From Acanthopleura granulata (taxonomy: Eukaryota > Mollusca > Polyplacophora > Chitonida > Chitonidae): DNA of 64,000 nt. The translations under genes were made by a program, and so were the position numbers. Numbering within the stretch: the first letter of the stretch is position 1; every line of letters begins with the position of its first letter. Below, in pieces: positions 12,051 to 24,464 of the stretch. Below the pieces are notes generated by a model that saw only the letters and a program-made list of their open reading frames with translations, did not search any database and had not been told where the DNA came from. The DNA is taken from assembly GCA_016165875.1 (NCBI GenBank), contig JABBOT010000010.1:6975875-7039874 (forward strand), given 5' to 3'.

Positions 12051-13680
12051 ATCATGTCTCCTACCTGGTGTAGAAAAGCGGGAAATCGATGAGCGGACAC
12101 CCCAATACTCTAAGTTCCTGCTTGACACACTGCCTTGATCCTTTCGCTCAGACCCATCTTAACACCAGCCAGGAAAACGCTCAAAGTTCAACTTTCAACC
12201 TTCAGATCCCCATGTGACTTAGCTCAAACCATTTTTCTGCAAGCTCAAGTTGCATAAAATCACTTCAAATCTGACTTTTTACTGAAACCTGTGGAATTTT
12301 TTGCCATTAATGTAAGTCCCCTTCCTTTTAACTCGGTCCCTGCTTCTTTTCCATAAGCTGTTAAGTTCACAGAACCACCTCCTGCATGTTATTGGCTTCT
12401 ACAAAGGCATCAAGAATAATATATGTGTTAAGTATACAACCAGTTGAAATGTACTTGCACAGCACTAAAACTCTGATTCACATTTATATTCTTTGAATAT
12501 CAAATAGCCATATCAGTTGCCATGATGAGTCTAGATCAAGTATTCAACCTTCAGAGCTGCATCTTTAAATGTGTTTCAAACGTGTTTATTGTTAAGTCGT
12601 TCATAATATTAAATCTATATTTACTGAGCGTTTGTTTATATACAAAGTATTTTCTGTACATACTTAACATATTACTGATACCACAGTGTGAAGCTTACCC
12701 TTTAATATTTTCTTGCAACAGCGTACATTATTAGGTGCCAGACTCTTCCGCAGGGCATTTTTGAGATTCAATATTTAAAACAAGACATGGAATGTTTTGT
12801 GATAAGAAATTTTAAAACAAGAAATTTTAGAACACAAAAAAGCAAAGAAGAAGAATTAACAAGGCTGCCCAGTGATTTCATTTGGTTACATTTCATTGTA
12901 TACGTTGTTTCCATGTATTGCACAGAAGTGTGTGTGGTAGACCTCCAGCCTGTCTGTCTGTGTAACATGTGTAGCCTACCTCCGGATCCCTCAGAAGGGT
13001 CCTTACTCATCTCGGGCTACAGGGTCGCTGTTTGTCACCTTCTCAGGCCAGCTCAACCACGACTTAGCACAGGCCCATAAGGTTTTGGCCTGAGACAAGG
13101 TTCTCTCAGACTTGTTTAGGTCGCTGTTTAGCAATGTACAGGCAGCCGCTAAACAAGGTCCTGTGAAACATGGGCGGCTTGTCTTTAGATCCGCCTCACA
13201 CTTATGAAGTTGACTCTCTAAACAGCATATTTTCCCTCTTGCATTTTTTTTGTTGTTGTTTAGTGTACACATGTTGAGAATTTAACATATACATGATTCG
13301 TGTTTATATTGGAATGCATATGCCCAATAGTCAGTTTGTCCAACATTTTGCATGTAACCGGAAAAGTTGTGTAATTTGTGAAACCAGATTGGCCAGCTTA
13401 AGAAGCAATTAATACATATTCTAGTATATTTCAACATCAGGTGTAAATTAAAATGAAAGGGGATTTTATGATTATGATCTTTGTAAATATTTGCATCCGG
13501 CATTTATGTATATGTTCCCAGCAAGTAATTTCATGCCTCTTTCTAAACAATGAATCTGAGGTTTTACACACTTACTCCTTTACAAGGCAGATGTGAATGT
13601 GGATGCTTGCTCTGATTGGTGGTGGAGGAGGGATAGGGCGTGGGGTGGGAGAGCTAGGGTAAGGCTGTGGTCTGCTGATG

Positions 13681-14000
13681 ATTTACTGCGTAACAGTTTT
13701 GTCCCTCCTCATGTCAGGTTACCACGGGAGTAAATATTGAGAGTGCGAGAGGTTTTCTGACAGTATTGGAGGGAACACAACCCCATGTTTGTTAAGCATA
13801 CACAGTGTCAGAGGGCTTATCTCGACACCTAAAGATCACCCAGCGAACACAATCAGCTCCAGCGGATTTCAGCTAAATCTTCTTCAAATTAACCGAATGG
13901 TTTCCTCATTCTCAGCTAATAATGAAGCTTGTTTGTTGGATGTATTTAGAAATTTGCCCCCTGGCACTTCTCAAGCCTCAGTGTCAATAGTTACATAAAG
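13681..14000. promoter_or_regulatory. Candidate intronic conserved non-coding block
   Basis: This is a non-repetitive, compositionally balanced block of about 300 bp in AT-rich surroundings. It contains homeodomain-type CAAATTAACC and GCTAATAATGAAG stretches and a GTAAATATTG forkhead-like site (13731-13740). The open frame covering 13789-13998 does not resemble a known protein and has no usable splice borders. Confidence 0.3.
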
Positions 14001-16049
14001 TTGTACAGCTTGGAGTGGCCATTGGACTTGACTAGACTTTGCTCCCGGCTTGAGTTTAGAACTGTATTTGATCTCTTGTCAGCTTAAGCTTGGAATTAGA
14101 TTGCAGAAGACACACTGTCCTCTTCCAGGACCTCTAATGGCCATGTTTTAAAACAAATGTGAGGTTTATTTACTATCATCCTTAGATAACACATATTCTC
14201 TTTCAAGATTGTCAGATTTGCTTTGATTTTGGGTGCTATAATTTATATGTACTGGGCTGTAAAATGAGTAGAATATTTGTATACAGGTTTTATTTTGTTT
14301 CTCCTTCTGTACAAAATGTTTCAGAGATTTTTGAAGCTGCCCACATTCTATGGCAGTAAATACTGAAGGTGGTGCAATGTTTGTTGAGGTGATGTATATT
14401 CATGTGTCCAAATGTGTTGTCAAAGCCAACGCTTACCACCAGCGAACAGATGGTGTTGTATATATGCCTTGTAAATAGATATAACTTGTAAATTCTTTTT
14501 CTACAGATTTGGAGTTTTGTGTGAAAACATTCTGCTGTGTGGTATATAAAGCACATCTATTTTAAATGTTGTTGCCAAGGTGGTGTTCTTGCAATAGCTC
14601 CCAAGCTTGTGATACGGCTTGCATGATGAGGAATATGTTTTGGGGCAGGGATGCTAATTTGGTCCATTGTTTCTATGGAAGCTGTAGCGCAGACCATATG
14701 GTTGTTACTAGTTATTTCGGCATTGTGAGTTTGAATAAGGGGAGGATAATTCCGGAGAAAAATCGAAAGCTGTTGCGGTGAACGATCGAAGTGAAACCGA
14801 GTGGTAATTGGTAGATGCTGGCCAAGGTGGTAACTTTCGGCCTATCGATCGGGAGATCCGGGTGGGGAGACGTGCCTCCGTGAATGCGTAACGGGACATC
14901 GTCCGCTTTTTCAATTGAGGCTGAATAAAGCTGCAAATCTCACAACACGAACCTGAGACTACAGTCTGCGTGGCCCATTACTGGGGTGTATCAATGAAGG
15001 GCTCTAGCAGACCGCTACCTTTGATGTCCAGACTGAATATTCTCTTAGAACAGGATTCCCACAAGAAGTTCTTAATTTCTGCTCAAACAATAATTTCCAT
15101 CTCTTAGCTTGACCTTGATTATGCTGGCCCATGTAGGGTAAATTCACTGCATATGTGATGAGGCGTGCGGAGGAATAGGTACAGCTTGTTCGCCTGCAGA
15201 CACGAACATCGATTGACAATATATTCATTGACAATATCTATTTGAATTTGTAGCCGACATGCAGACCCACAGTCGGCTTCCAGCTCCTGTCCGCACTCAC
15301 AAGTTTTACATTCAAATTCCTGCCTTAATGTTTCTTCTCCAGATTTACTTTTTTAATCATTAAGCCTTTTGAGTGGAATTACTGCCTGGCCTTTGTGCCA
15401 AGGCAAACAAATCTCCCGTGGCCCAAGCTGACTTCTGTAGTCAGCATGTCAACTCAAACTCCCGGCAAACTTTCTAGTGCCAGAATGCCAGAGTACCAGA
15501 CTATCATGTCTACACAGAGTCTTAGGTCAGAGAGAACATTGCCGGCCCGCGTGACTATTTTACATACTTAATGAGATGTAAATGTATGGACATGGCATGA
15601 CATTCACAATAAAACTGTTGGAAATGTATAGTTTCTTACAGCTGACACATTGCAAATCCAGGTTCAAATCCGAGCCAAGTTACATATACCTCAAAGCAAT
15701 GCTTTTAATTGTGGCCCCTTTTGCTTGGCCTCTTTACAGTGTTTGTATAATGTGAATTGGTGTTATATAATGCCTTATGTTAAAGCAACTTTACACTTTT
15801 GTGGACTTCAAAACAATTGTTGCACAGCCAGAAATTTTTTTTTTGTGACATCATGCTTAAATTTTACAAGTACTACTTTACTAGCACATATCCATCAGAT
15901 GTAACAGTTGTGCACATAATTGCTTTGTCTTTGTTATGTGATGAAAGAAAAACACAACCTTTACTTAACTGTGAATTACACAATTAAATAGACATTATTG
16001 TTTATTATATTTAGATTTGTAGATGTCCAAGCACATGTTTATAGATAGT

Positions 16050-16232
16050 TAAAGCGTTGAGTGGTTGAATGAAGTTGCAGATTCAATTCCAGCTCTTGCT
16101 GTTGTGGCCGAGTTTTTAGTCCAAAGGTTTGTAGCTTACTCAGCCCCCTCTGGTTTCCTCCATATACCTGACCTCCTCTTTATAAGTGAAAACTTCTTGA
16201 GCACAGTGTCGCACCCCTATCAATCAATCGAT
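16050..16232 (+). mobile_element. Degenerate tRNA-derived SINE with V-domain remnant
   Basis: An A-box-like GTTGAGTGGTT (about 16056-16066) and a B-box-like GATTCAATTCC (16080-16090) are followed by CTCTGGTTTCCTCC (16148-16161), TATAAGTGAAAACTTCTTGA (about 16181-16200), and GCACAGTGTCGCACC with an (ATCA)n tail. The order of parts matches the SINE at 6661, but the sequence is more diverged. It lies under 300 bp before the MIPOL1 exon at 16519. Confidence 0.65.
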
Positions 16233-16518
16233 CGATCAGTCGTAGGTATATGATACAGCTCAAACAACCCAAGCTGACCAGTATCCTGTTTTGGACGTGA
16301 TATTGAACATCTATGTGAAGGGAGAAGCAACTGTCAACATGGTGGCAATCAGCATTACTGGCACCAGGTTATTAAAGTACAAGTTTCATGAATATATATA
16401 TTGCTACTATTACTTGTCGTCCAAAACTGATCAAATCATAATATAACCTACACGATCAATCTGTGAATTGTGTGGAAGCAACATGACCAATTATCGAGCC
16501 CCTGCATTTCGTCTTCAG

Positions 16519-16613
16519 ACTGAACTGGCCAAAGCCTACAATGAGCTGAGCAGATCCCAGAGTAAAGTAGATGACCTGGAGGAGGAATTGCAGACACTGA
16601 GGCTATATCACAG
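16519..16613 (+). CDS. MIPOL1: MIPOL1, internal coding exon (95 nt, phase 0 start, two-base overhang)
   Basis: The exon encodes TELAKAYNELSRSQ, then KVDDLEEELQTLRLYH, and ends with AG, the first two bases of a Ser codon completed at 17134. The acceptor is CGTCTTCAG and the donor CACAG|GTGAGG. The segment LEEELQTLRLYHSL is the strongest identity marker: human MIPOL1, as I remember it, has LEEEIQTLRVYYSL at the corresponding place in its C-terminal third. The whole exon is amphipathic with leucines in heptad spacing and no helix breakers, so it forms part of a continuous coiled coil. A confirming search would be a protein comparison of the joined 149 residues against MIPOL1 orthologues. Confidence 0.85.
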
Positions 16614-17133
16614 GTGAGGGCTTACACTCAGGATATATCAGACGTAAATAACAATCAACATTAAGCAAATAAATAAGTTGTGCTGTCTTCACAACGTTTG
16701 CATTCATCTTAAAAAGTTAATCTGCTGATAGCGTCATTCTGAAAAAAAGCTTTGATGGGCGTGACTTTTACCCTCTGAAACAAATAGGGTCGGGTGGTAG
16801 GGAATTTCTTTTTTTATTCTCGCTCTGGAAATAGATGGGGATTTTCCGAAAATTAATGTACATAGGAAAATTAAAAATAGTTTTATCAAAAGATGAATAC
16901 AAACTTTTATCAAACTACCAATAAAAACTTTGGAGTAGGGCTTTTTTTGAAGAGTCGGTCAGGTTACACCCTGTGAACATATTTTGTAGGATGGCCTAGA
17001 ATACACCTTGTGCCTGTGGATTCACCATCTCTTCAAGGGACCTTTCTGGTCAAGCACTCGAATTGCTTCATCCTTTATTTCAAGCTGAAGGCTAACTGTT
17101 TATCGTTAGTCAATCTCCCATTTTTGTTGACAG
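16614..17133 (+). other. MIPOL1 intron, 520 bp
   Basis: The intron is bounded by GTGAGG and TTGTTGACAG. It is AT-rich, with short A and T runs, and nothing else is recognised in it. Its phase (two bases before, one after the junction) restores a Ser codon across the splice. Confidence 0.85.
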
Positions 17134-17331
17134 TCTACGTAAGGATGTGCTGACCACAACTGAGATGAATAACACCGTTGACCTGTACAAGGTCCAGCTT
17201 CATGAGAAGGACTGTCACGTGGACAGTGTTCAGAAAGAGAACAACTTATTGATGTCTCAACTGAGGGCGGTCAGCGATGACCTGATGAAAACCAGTGCTG
17301 CTTACAAGGAGAGTCAGGAAAGCCGGGAAAG
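17134..17331 (+). CDS. MIPOL1: MIPOL1, internal coding exon (198 nt, largest visible exon)
   Basis: The first base completes the Ser codon started at 16612-16613. 65 full codons follow, then AG, completed in the last exon as Arg. The peptide reads LRKDVLTTTEMNNTVDLYK, then a run with QKENNLLMSQLRAV in the middle, and ends ESQESRE. Acceptor TTGACAG and donor GAAAG|GTAAAA are usable. The pattern of SLxK, then a central QxxNxxLxxQL motif, then a Glu/Gln-rich helix matches the order in the C-terminal coiled coil of vertebrate MIPOL1 as I recall it. No stop or frameshift is present. Confidence 0.85.
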
Positions 17332-18480
17332 GTAAAACGGTGTGATCATCAGTGCCAGGTGTCAAAGAAGCTCCCTTATAGAAAGTTTGCAGGATTACTG
17401 AATCTCAGCTGAAGTTTAGAATTTTTCAAGCTACACATTTGGCTTGATTCTTCTACTGTATAAAGTCGCCAAGGATTTTTTTTGTGAAGTAAGATTACTT
17501 TCTTATCAGAAAAAAATAAACATTGGAATCAAAAGTATCATTTTAAAGCCTTTGTGTACTTCTAAATGAGCATTTTTACATCCTAAACTTTAGGTGAAGT
17601 ACATTACTTGAGAGGTCTATTGAAATTCTTGAATATGTAATTTAGATGTAGAAACCTTGTGTTTAGTCTTCATTACAAGAGAAAGAGGTTGAAGCAGAAA
17701 TGGAATGACGCTAATATTTGAATTGGTTGGGGTCACATTGAGATTTGAACTCAAATCTCCCCATCCAGTTTACTGTCTGACACTGTTTTCTGGAGAAATA
17801 CACCTATATGGACCTTGGTCCTTTTATGAAAATCTGGTTCCTTTGCATTTAACTTCAGATGTAGATATCAACACCAGTGAAAACATTACAACCATAGAAA
17901 TAGCAAGCAAATTTCAGTGATCCTGTTCACAGTATCTCAAATTCTATCTGTGCTGATGTATTCCTCTAGTTCAAAACCTTGCAAACATAGATTTACCCAA
18001 AATTTAAAATCAGAGTGGCTCATTTCCAAATTTCCCCCTATTTCTCTACTTCTTCCATGTTAATTTTTCAAAATACGGTGTCTCAGTGTCTTTTGAGACA
18101 CCCCCTGCCTAAACCTATGCTTGCAAATGTCAAAAAATGTCTACAATAGATAGAGCTTATTAAACTTAGATGAAGTCCAAGCCATGAGTTCCCATAGATG
18201 GGAAGATGCTATGTGTCCTTGAGTTACCGTTTGGTGTTTGGACCTTTGGGGAGGGGCTGTATTCTGTGACCTGACCCAATAGTGGCCTGGGCCTTTAAGT
18301 ATTGATAAGGTTGGTAACTCTCTGTATCATCTTGTATTCATTATCAGTCGTGTACAGTTTCCTAAAAGTTGCATGTGTTTAAACCAGATAACGCACATGT
18401 GCCTAACATGTCAAAAATCTGCTTGTCCATAAGTGATATTCAGTCACATGATATAGATACAGCATTAAAGACATGGCGTC

Positions 18481-18546
18481 TGACCGTGATCGAGTGGTTA
18501 ACTGCATTGTCATATGCTTGATCATAAGACTGGTGTTTTGAAACCA
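18481..18546 (+). mobile_element. tRNA-like SINE head fragment
   Basis: GATCGAGTGGTT (18488-18499) resembles an A-box, and TGTTTTGAAACC (18533-18544) is a degenerate B-box at tRNA spacing. Between them the sequence is similar to the head of the SINE at 30357-30548 read on its - strand, including a TTGATCA motif. The downstream SINE body is not recognisable, so this is a fragment. Confidence 0.4.
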
Positions 18547-19019
18547 TTTTGGAACAGGGAATTTTTTTTAGATTCTCCTTGTTTTATTATCTTCTGTACT
18601 TCGTTATATCTGAAGTGGTCAGAGATGTGGTCCTGCTTGAAGTTAACGGAGACCACTTGTCACATTTCACTTGTCATGGGGAGATAACCAGTTACTCAGC
18701 AAAGCTTTTCTCCACCGCCATCCTGCCCCCCCCCCACTCCCCAAAATTTGACCACTATCAAATAAGTAATTCTTTAGTATGATTTTGAACAACAATCAAA
18801 TATATTGATAAATAAGTTACTTAAATATATGCAGATAGCCATACTGTTACACGAATACAGTGGTGTAGCAACCCTCTTAAGAAAGAAATGTCCAAGGATG
18901 GCCAACCCCAAAACAAGCAAACAAACCCCGGCAAACAAATTGCCACTGTTCTGAAGGTTTTGTATGTGAAGACATGAGCCCAGATTGAAAGGCAGTGGTG
19001 AAGAGGGGAGGTAATGAGG

Positions 19020-19620
19020 CGTATGATTATGATATCATGGACTGATTATGGCGATGGACCACTTGTCATAATCAGTGGTGGCCCTGTCCCGTGATCACTG
19101 GACCAGTAGACAGTTACAATGTCTGTAATCCCAGCTGGATTAGCCGCAGCCTGTCTCAATACGCTCCATACACGATAATGAGACAACTCCTGATTGAAGG
19201 CACTCCCTCCGATCACGGCTCATCAAGTGATCGCGTTAGGCCCTGTTTTAGAGGTTTGCCCACAAGGGCCTTGTAATTGTTTAAGCGACAATCCTAACAC
19301 GATTGCTGGTCATGTTCACCCCGGAGTTGTTGTAAGGCCGCATGCCGCACCATATTGCAGCTGTCATGGTCCGTTGGCACCCGGTGCCAGCACCCACCCA
19401 TCTCCCCTTTCACCAGAGACCATTACATTAAACGCTTGGCTCGATCTCATTGTCCCAGGACATGACAGCAGTGTTATGTTCGTTCATTTCCCACTTCACT
19501 AGATCGCCCCGTCTCGCCACTGGGAGTTTTGTCTCACACATTTTTCTCCGACTCTCGGATTTCAGTCGTTAATCAAACCATTAACCCTGACAATAAATGT
19601 AATATTATCTTCCTTTGACC
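19020..19620. promoter_or_regulatory. Candidate intronic enhancer with paired TAATCC sites and central E-box
   Basis: This is a 600-bp non-repetitive block, markedly richer in GC than its flanks, in the last MIPOL1 intron. At 19126-19142 a TAATCC and its inverse GGATTA flank five bases that with the next base form CAGCTG, a compact OTX/Gsc/Pitx-type (K50 homeodomain) pair around an E-box. Further homeodomain-like motifs include GATTATGATATCATG (19024-19038), ATAATGAG (19174-19181), TTGTAATTG (19272-19280) and CGTTAATC (19567-19574). The coding potential is poor, with stops in all frames over the full block. Confidence 0.45.
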
Positions 19621-20339
19621 CTCGGTCTGTTGACCAAAACATTCTCATTCTGTTGAAGACTAAGTGTTATTAACTCCCTGGTACATATTGGTCACAATTA
19701 ACTGTCGGACATATACTAATTCAGCAAAAGTCACATTCTTACATGTAAAATGTCGACTGCAGAACACTAGAAACGGACGGAACTGTCAGTTGCTGTGTAT
19801 GGTAGGTTTGCCGTTAAGTTTGTGCTGTATTTGTAGATAATGAATGAAAATAACGATACGAGGTAGAATGGGCTGATTTTTGTGCCTGTTTAACAGATTT
19901 ACAAAGTGATTCAGATGATTATGTACTTAGTAAAATGAAACCGCACTATATGCAAAGAAGGCTCTCCTTTACCCTATTCCTTCTTTGAAGAAGCACATCT
20001 GTCAGCTTACCAACGAATAGCATATTGAGCTGTGATGGAATAAAACCTGGCTTTTAACATCAATACTCACCACGATATGGCTGAAATAATGCCGTCGTGG
20101 CGTTAAGTCATAAGCGTCCAGTCTTTGTTCACAAGCATTAAATAGTGACCAAATTTACCTTGTGGCCTTTGTGCACATGGTATTCATACATCGTATTTGC
20201 CTTTGTAGCTGTTATCTTTGTGTGTTGTATCACAGGAACTGCCAACCGTTTGTAGCAGTGCTGGTTTTCGCACTCAGAAACCAGCAATTGTACACTTAAA
20301 GAAAGATACGCGTACCAATGTACTATATAAGCACGTTCC

Positions 20340-21030
20340 TGGCGAAAAATTTGACAATGCCGTTGTCTGGATCACTTGACTGCCCTCAAAGTTCACTGTC
20401 AGCCAGAGCAATACCGCTGTCTTGCCTTCCTGAAGTGCCAGTCCGTGGTATAAGCTCTGTTTCAGTTAAATTCAATTACGTCGGCGAAGAGGTCGGGCAA
20501 ACATGATTAGTTTATTTTGAATTTACTGATATGCCTGCTTTCTGGCATCTTCTAAGTTTGCTTTATGACTAACAGTGTCGGAGTATTGGGAGATGTGACG
20601 GCTAGTGCGGGGCCTGTCAGCTTGCAAGAGCGGGAAGCATCCCGTAAGAGGCACCATTGTTGACTCCTTTCTTGGGTATCACTTACAAATGTCGCACAGG
20701 CTGTGTAAGCCTCAGCACTCCAAGTGCATCGACTTTTGTCACCAACAATAATGGGCATAGAGCGGCCAGTCAAGCGTGGAGGAACACTCTGTAAAGCCTG
20801 TGTTATGAGCCATAAATGTTATCAGCAGGGATTTTCTGTTCCCACTCGATCGGCCACATGAGTCGAGGATAAGTGTGCTGGGCGATGAAAAAGAAGAACC
20901 AGATTTGCTAGAGATTCGTCTGAAAAAGAGCAATTACGGTTTTTCCGAGGAACTAAGCGGGAATGAAGTAGGAGACGTATTTGCAAGGTTTCGGCAGCAT
21001 TCTGACTTGTGCTGATGGAACAGCGAATCA
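20340..21030. promoter_or_regulatory. Candidate intronic conserved non-coding block
   Basis: This is a second complex, repeat-free block in the same intron, with balanced composition over about 650 bp. It includes TTCAATTACG, GATTAGTTTATTTTG and a CACATGAG stretch. Short overlapping open frames exist on both strands, but none has splice borders or a recognisable domain. Confidence 0.3.
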
Positions 21031-22249
21031 ACAGAAATTAAAATATGTCTAAATTATATTTACTCTCAGTTGCTAAATCGATCAACTCGTTTGTTAGTTT
21101 CCTGCACATCCTTTCCGGGCTTTCTTGATGCCTGTATTTTATCGCTACCCAGCGCCTGGAGGCATTGTGAAACGCGCCGGGCTATTCTTGATGTTCTCAT
21201 AATGGAACCATTCATAAGTGGCCATAGTTTTATCGCTTGCAAGCGTCTTTATAGATTAGACATAGCGTATAATCCTCCAAATATAGATTCATTTGAAACT
21301 GATTATGTAAAATATGAAACAATAAATGTTCTTTGATATTATTGTTCGTTTCTTGAATGAGATTTAGATGGCCAGTTTTTCCAAACTTCACATTTAGTTA
21401 TTCTGACCATGCACAGATGTGTGAAAGTTATTACTATCCATTGCGTTCAGATATAAAACTGTCCACAAAAAAAATGCTGTTAAATTTGATTGATTTATTG
21501 GAGGAGATTTCTAAGCTTTCCTTCGAAGCGTAATGTTTTGGTTTAGACTTTAACCTAGCATTAGTGTTGTTTTGGTGTCACATGGATGGTCTGTGACCAG
21601 CTAAGATATATTGCGATGCAAAACGTGTGGCAAAGATGATACATGTTTTTGATTCAAAAACATACAGTGAATTTAAAATAAGTAATCGCAATATTGGTTT
21701 GTGTACATAGAAATTGAATCTTTACAATTATGCACATTTTGTGTCGTTTTTTTTTTCTCACCAACAAGATACTGTTTATCATCTATATACTTGGGCGAAA
21801 TTAAACGATTTACATTCTCTTTATGGCAGAGGTCAAACGGCAGATTGTCTTCAGTGTGTATTGTAAACTGATTTGATTTGCTGTTGTCCTGCCTGATAAC
21901 CTGGCTGCCCCGACCACATTTCCACTCCTGTCGGTCTGTGGTAAATCTCGGCTGGCCGTTATAGGACAGTTCCTGTAAATTGGTCTGAACGTCAGGCACA
22001 ACGCGAGATACAGCGCTGATTTCCTAACGTCAAACGGTATTCACACAGCCATCCTAAACCTTTGGGGCTTGTTATTGTTGTCTTTTAATGGCTAAAGTTC
22101 CAGTCGAATTGAAAGTAAATAGATTTTAGTCTGTGCTGATGATCCCTGGCTTGTGTTTCCACTCAAGGGACCAGCGTGGGCTCGCAGCTATAAACCAAGT
22201 ATCCCCGAGGTAGAGGTAAAGCTCTGTGTCGTGACCACGATCAGATATC

Positions 22250-22600
22250 AATTTAATAACGCCGAGCGCTTTGCCTATGAGACGTCCGTGTTTTCCCATT
22301 GTCCCCGTCTTTCCTCGATTCTATAGCGCAAAGCTTTGGCGCGGCATCAACAACAGATTTGATAGCTGGACGAGAGGTTTGAAGGACGTTTAGCGTCTCG
22401 TCGACCAGATCTGAAATTTCCAACGGAATAATGTTCAAGAATGGTTTCCCGTATTCTATTGAATTTTGGTGATAAAATAGATGGAGATTTGATGAGAGTA
22501 GTTGTGGAGCTCTTCTCACCAGCAATTACGCGATTTACCGCGCGTGAAAAGCGGATTGGCATTGTGCAAACAATCTGTCTTTATTACCACATAATGCAAC
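22250..22600. promoter_or_regulatory. Candidate intronic conserved non-coding block
   Basis: This is a GC-richer, low-repeat block with open frames on both strands at once (up to about 95 codons), a pattern often seen where selection or composition removes stops without coding. It contains AGCAATTACGCG and TCTGTCTTTATTACC motifs. I do not recognise any protein in it. Confidence 0.25.
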
Positions 22601-23510
22601 CGGCCGCCATCCATTCTATGCAATCTAACAGTGGGTTGCGCAATATGAAATTGTCGCTGTGGATTCTAATGAATTATAACTTTTGTTTTGTTTTTTTCGT
22701 CATATTGCATATGACCGCACGCTGCATGGGGTAATCCATCAATATTGCTTGGGGGAAGTCTAAATTATCATATGGGAATTCTTGAACCAGGTAATACCAC
22801 GCAGTTTTGTAAGGCACTGAGTATATGACATCGGAACACGTCATCGTATAGACGTCACACTTTTGACTCGGGCATTGTTGTATATATCAGACAGTGATTG
22901 GAGTTGGTTGTGGGTCCCAGTGGGCCATCCACCCAGATAAAGTTTCTTGACGATGTTTTATCCTATTTAGTGAAACCGAAATGCAGAAGCTACAATATGT
23001 AGTGATTATAATTGCTTAGAGCAATTAAATGATATTTCTGACCTTTTATGTGATGATTAAGCGCGTAGTGGTTCTCCCACTTAGCTTGGGCCAATATACT
23101 TCTTGCACCTCGAAATATGGAGCATTTGGTATATACGCTTAAAGTAACACACACAAAATAGAAGTCAAACGCTTTTGGTTCTAACGTGGCATCTGAAGTG
23201 ATATAACATGTATTTCTGAAGATTACTCTCTTGATTAATGGTTCTGTCAGTTTCGATTAAATATTGTCCAGTATTTTGATTAATTCAGCAATAAAAAGGC
23301 AATTTTCGTAAACAGCTTTGAAATACACATACACAGTTACTATGTATTTGTCAATGTCGAAACTCCAAAATGTACATGTATGTAACACATGTAAAAAGAC
23401 TGCATGACATTCGTATATTTATTAACAACAACTTATGTTCTAATGCGTTGTCACGATTTGGATACTGCTTTAATTTTTTTCGCAAATATAGAACATTCTT
23501 GCGCCTTTCT

Positions 23511-23712
23511 GCCTCCGTGGCCGTGATAGTTCGTGCGCTAGCGCTGTGCAGTGGCACGAGAGCCTCTCACAAATATGGCCGTTTTGAGTTCAATTCCATG
23601 CATCTAATGTTGACTTCCTCTTCGGTCGATCGTATGTGGGAAAGCCTGTCAGTAACCTGGCCATTTTCACCCATCATAATGTGGGCCTCCGTCGAATAAG
23701 TGAAATACTCTA
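23511..23712 (+). mobile_element. tRNA-derived SINE, internally deleted and diverged
   Basis: The head GCCTCCGTGGCCGTGATAGT contains an A-box remnant. GCGCTAGCGCTGTGCAGTG and AGCCTCTCACAAATATGGCC follow in the same order as in the 6661 copy. The B-box is GAGTTCAATTCC (23586-23597). The V-like core is mostly lost, leaving CACCCATCATAATG, then CGTCGAATAAGTGAAATACTC. The AAAT tail is missing. Confidence 0.75.
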
Positions 23713-24464
23713 GGCGCTCCTCTTGGCATGAATACTTTAAATGACCGAAAATTTCATCCGTGACTAAGTTGCTTATTTTTCCTGAGTGTGAAAGATCTGT
23801 TGATTTTAGAAAGATATTTTGAGGTTTGTTTGGAAGGTGTGATGATACCCTAGTGGAAAGAAATGTAAGATTGAAGTGTAAGATTCAGCATAAGAAATAC
23901 TATTTTATTACATTCATTTGCGTCTAAAAATTGACTTTTTTAGGGACGAAATTTTAGGTCATTTATAGTGTGTCTTACTTTATATACTATGTAAATTTGC
24001 CTAGTTTACCGTCATCTGTTAAAACCCCACTGGAACGTATATAGTTCTTATATATGCGTGACTGCCGTTTATCGTGTAGTATATCTATAAACTACTCTAC
24101 AGACCTGCTGTCGGCTATTGCCATGTGATTCCGTACCAGGTGAATTAAGTACAAGTATATGTATTGAACTACATGTATTATTAGGCCTGGTTTCCCACAC
24201 TGTGAGAAGGAGTTGTCAGAGAGCAGCTGGTACATAGACCGCCCATTCACAGTCAGCAGGAATAAATCACCACCAGTTCCATAGTTAGAACAAGAAATGG
24301 TAAACGATTTCCTAATCAGTGGTACTTCAACAAATCGCCCCCTCAAAGACATTTAAATGAAATTACATTTCTGGTGATTAATTTGCGGTCGTTGAGTGTT
24401 TTGTCTTTTTCACTGAACCAGGTTTCTTTACAAATAACCACCTATGTGTCTTCTTTCCTTTTAG

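Larger units (their letters stand above)
1526..16518 (+). other. MIPOL1 intron, about 15.0 kb
   Basis: The intron is bounded by GTAAGG at the 5' end and CTTCAG at the 3' end. It holds two SINE copies (6661-6924 and 16050-16232), a three-unit 31-bp tandem repeat near 5471, a G-rich/C-rich pair near 11269-11340, and several complex blocks listed separately (7100-7260, 10860-11250, 13681-14000). The rest is AT-rich unique sequence in which I see nothing specific. Exon-like stretches at 3352-3420, 10916-11080 and 13019-13201 were examined and not accepted, because they carry stops or have phases that do not fit a phase 0 to phase 0 intron. Confidence 0.75.
17332..24464 (+). other. Last MIPOL1 intron, about 7.1 kb
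   Basis: The intron is bounded by GTAAAA and a TTTCCTTTTAG acceptor. It holds a SINE (23511-23712), a tRNA-like SINE head fragment near 18481, a C10 run at 18726-18735, and three complex blocks (19020-19620, 20340-21030, 22250-22600). Outside those it is AT-rich with no recognised content. Confidence 0.8.

Noticed and set aside
13019..13201. + strand frame reading GQLNHDLAQAHK and further protein-like residues, plus an 89-codon - strand frame over the same DNA
   Set aside because: The + strand frame has a TGA at 13091-13093 and no donor that restores the required phase. The - strand frame has no start or splice support. No family recognised.
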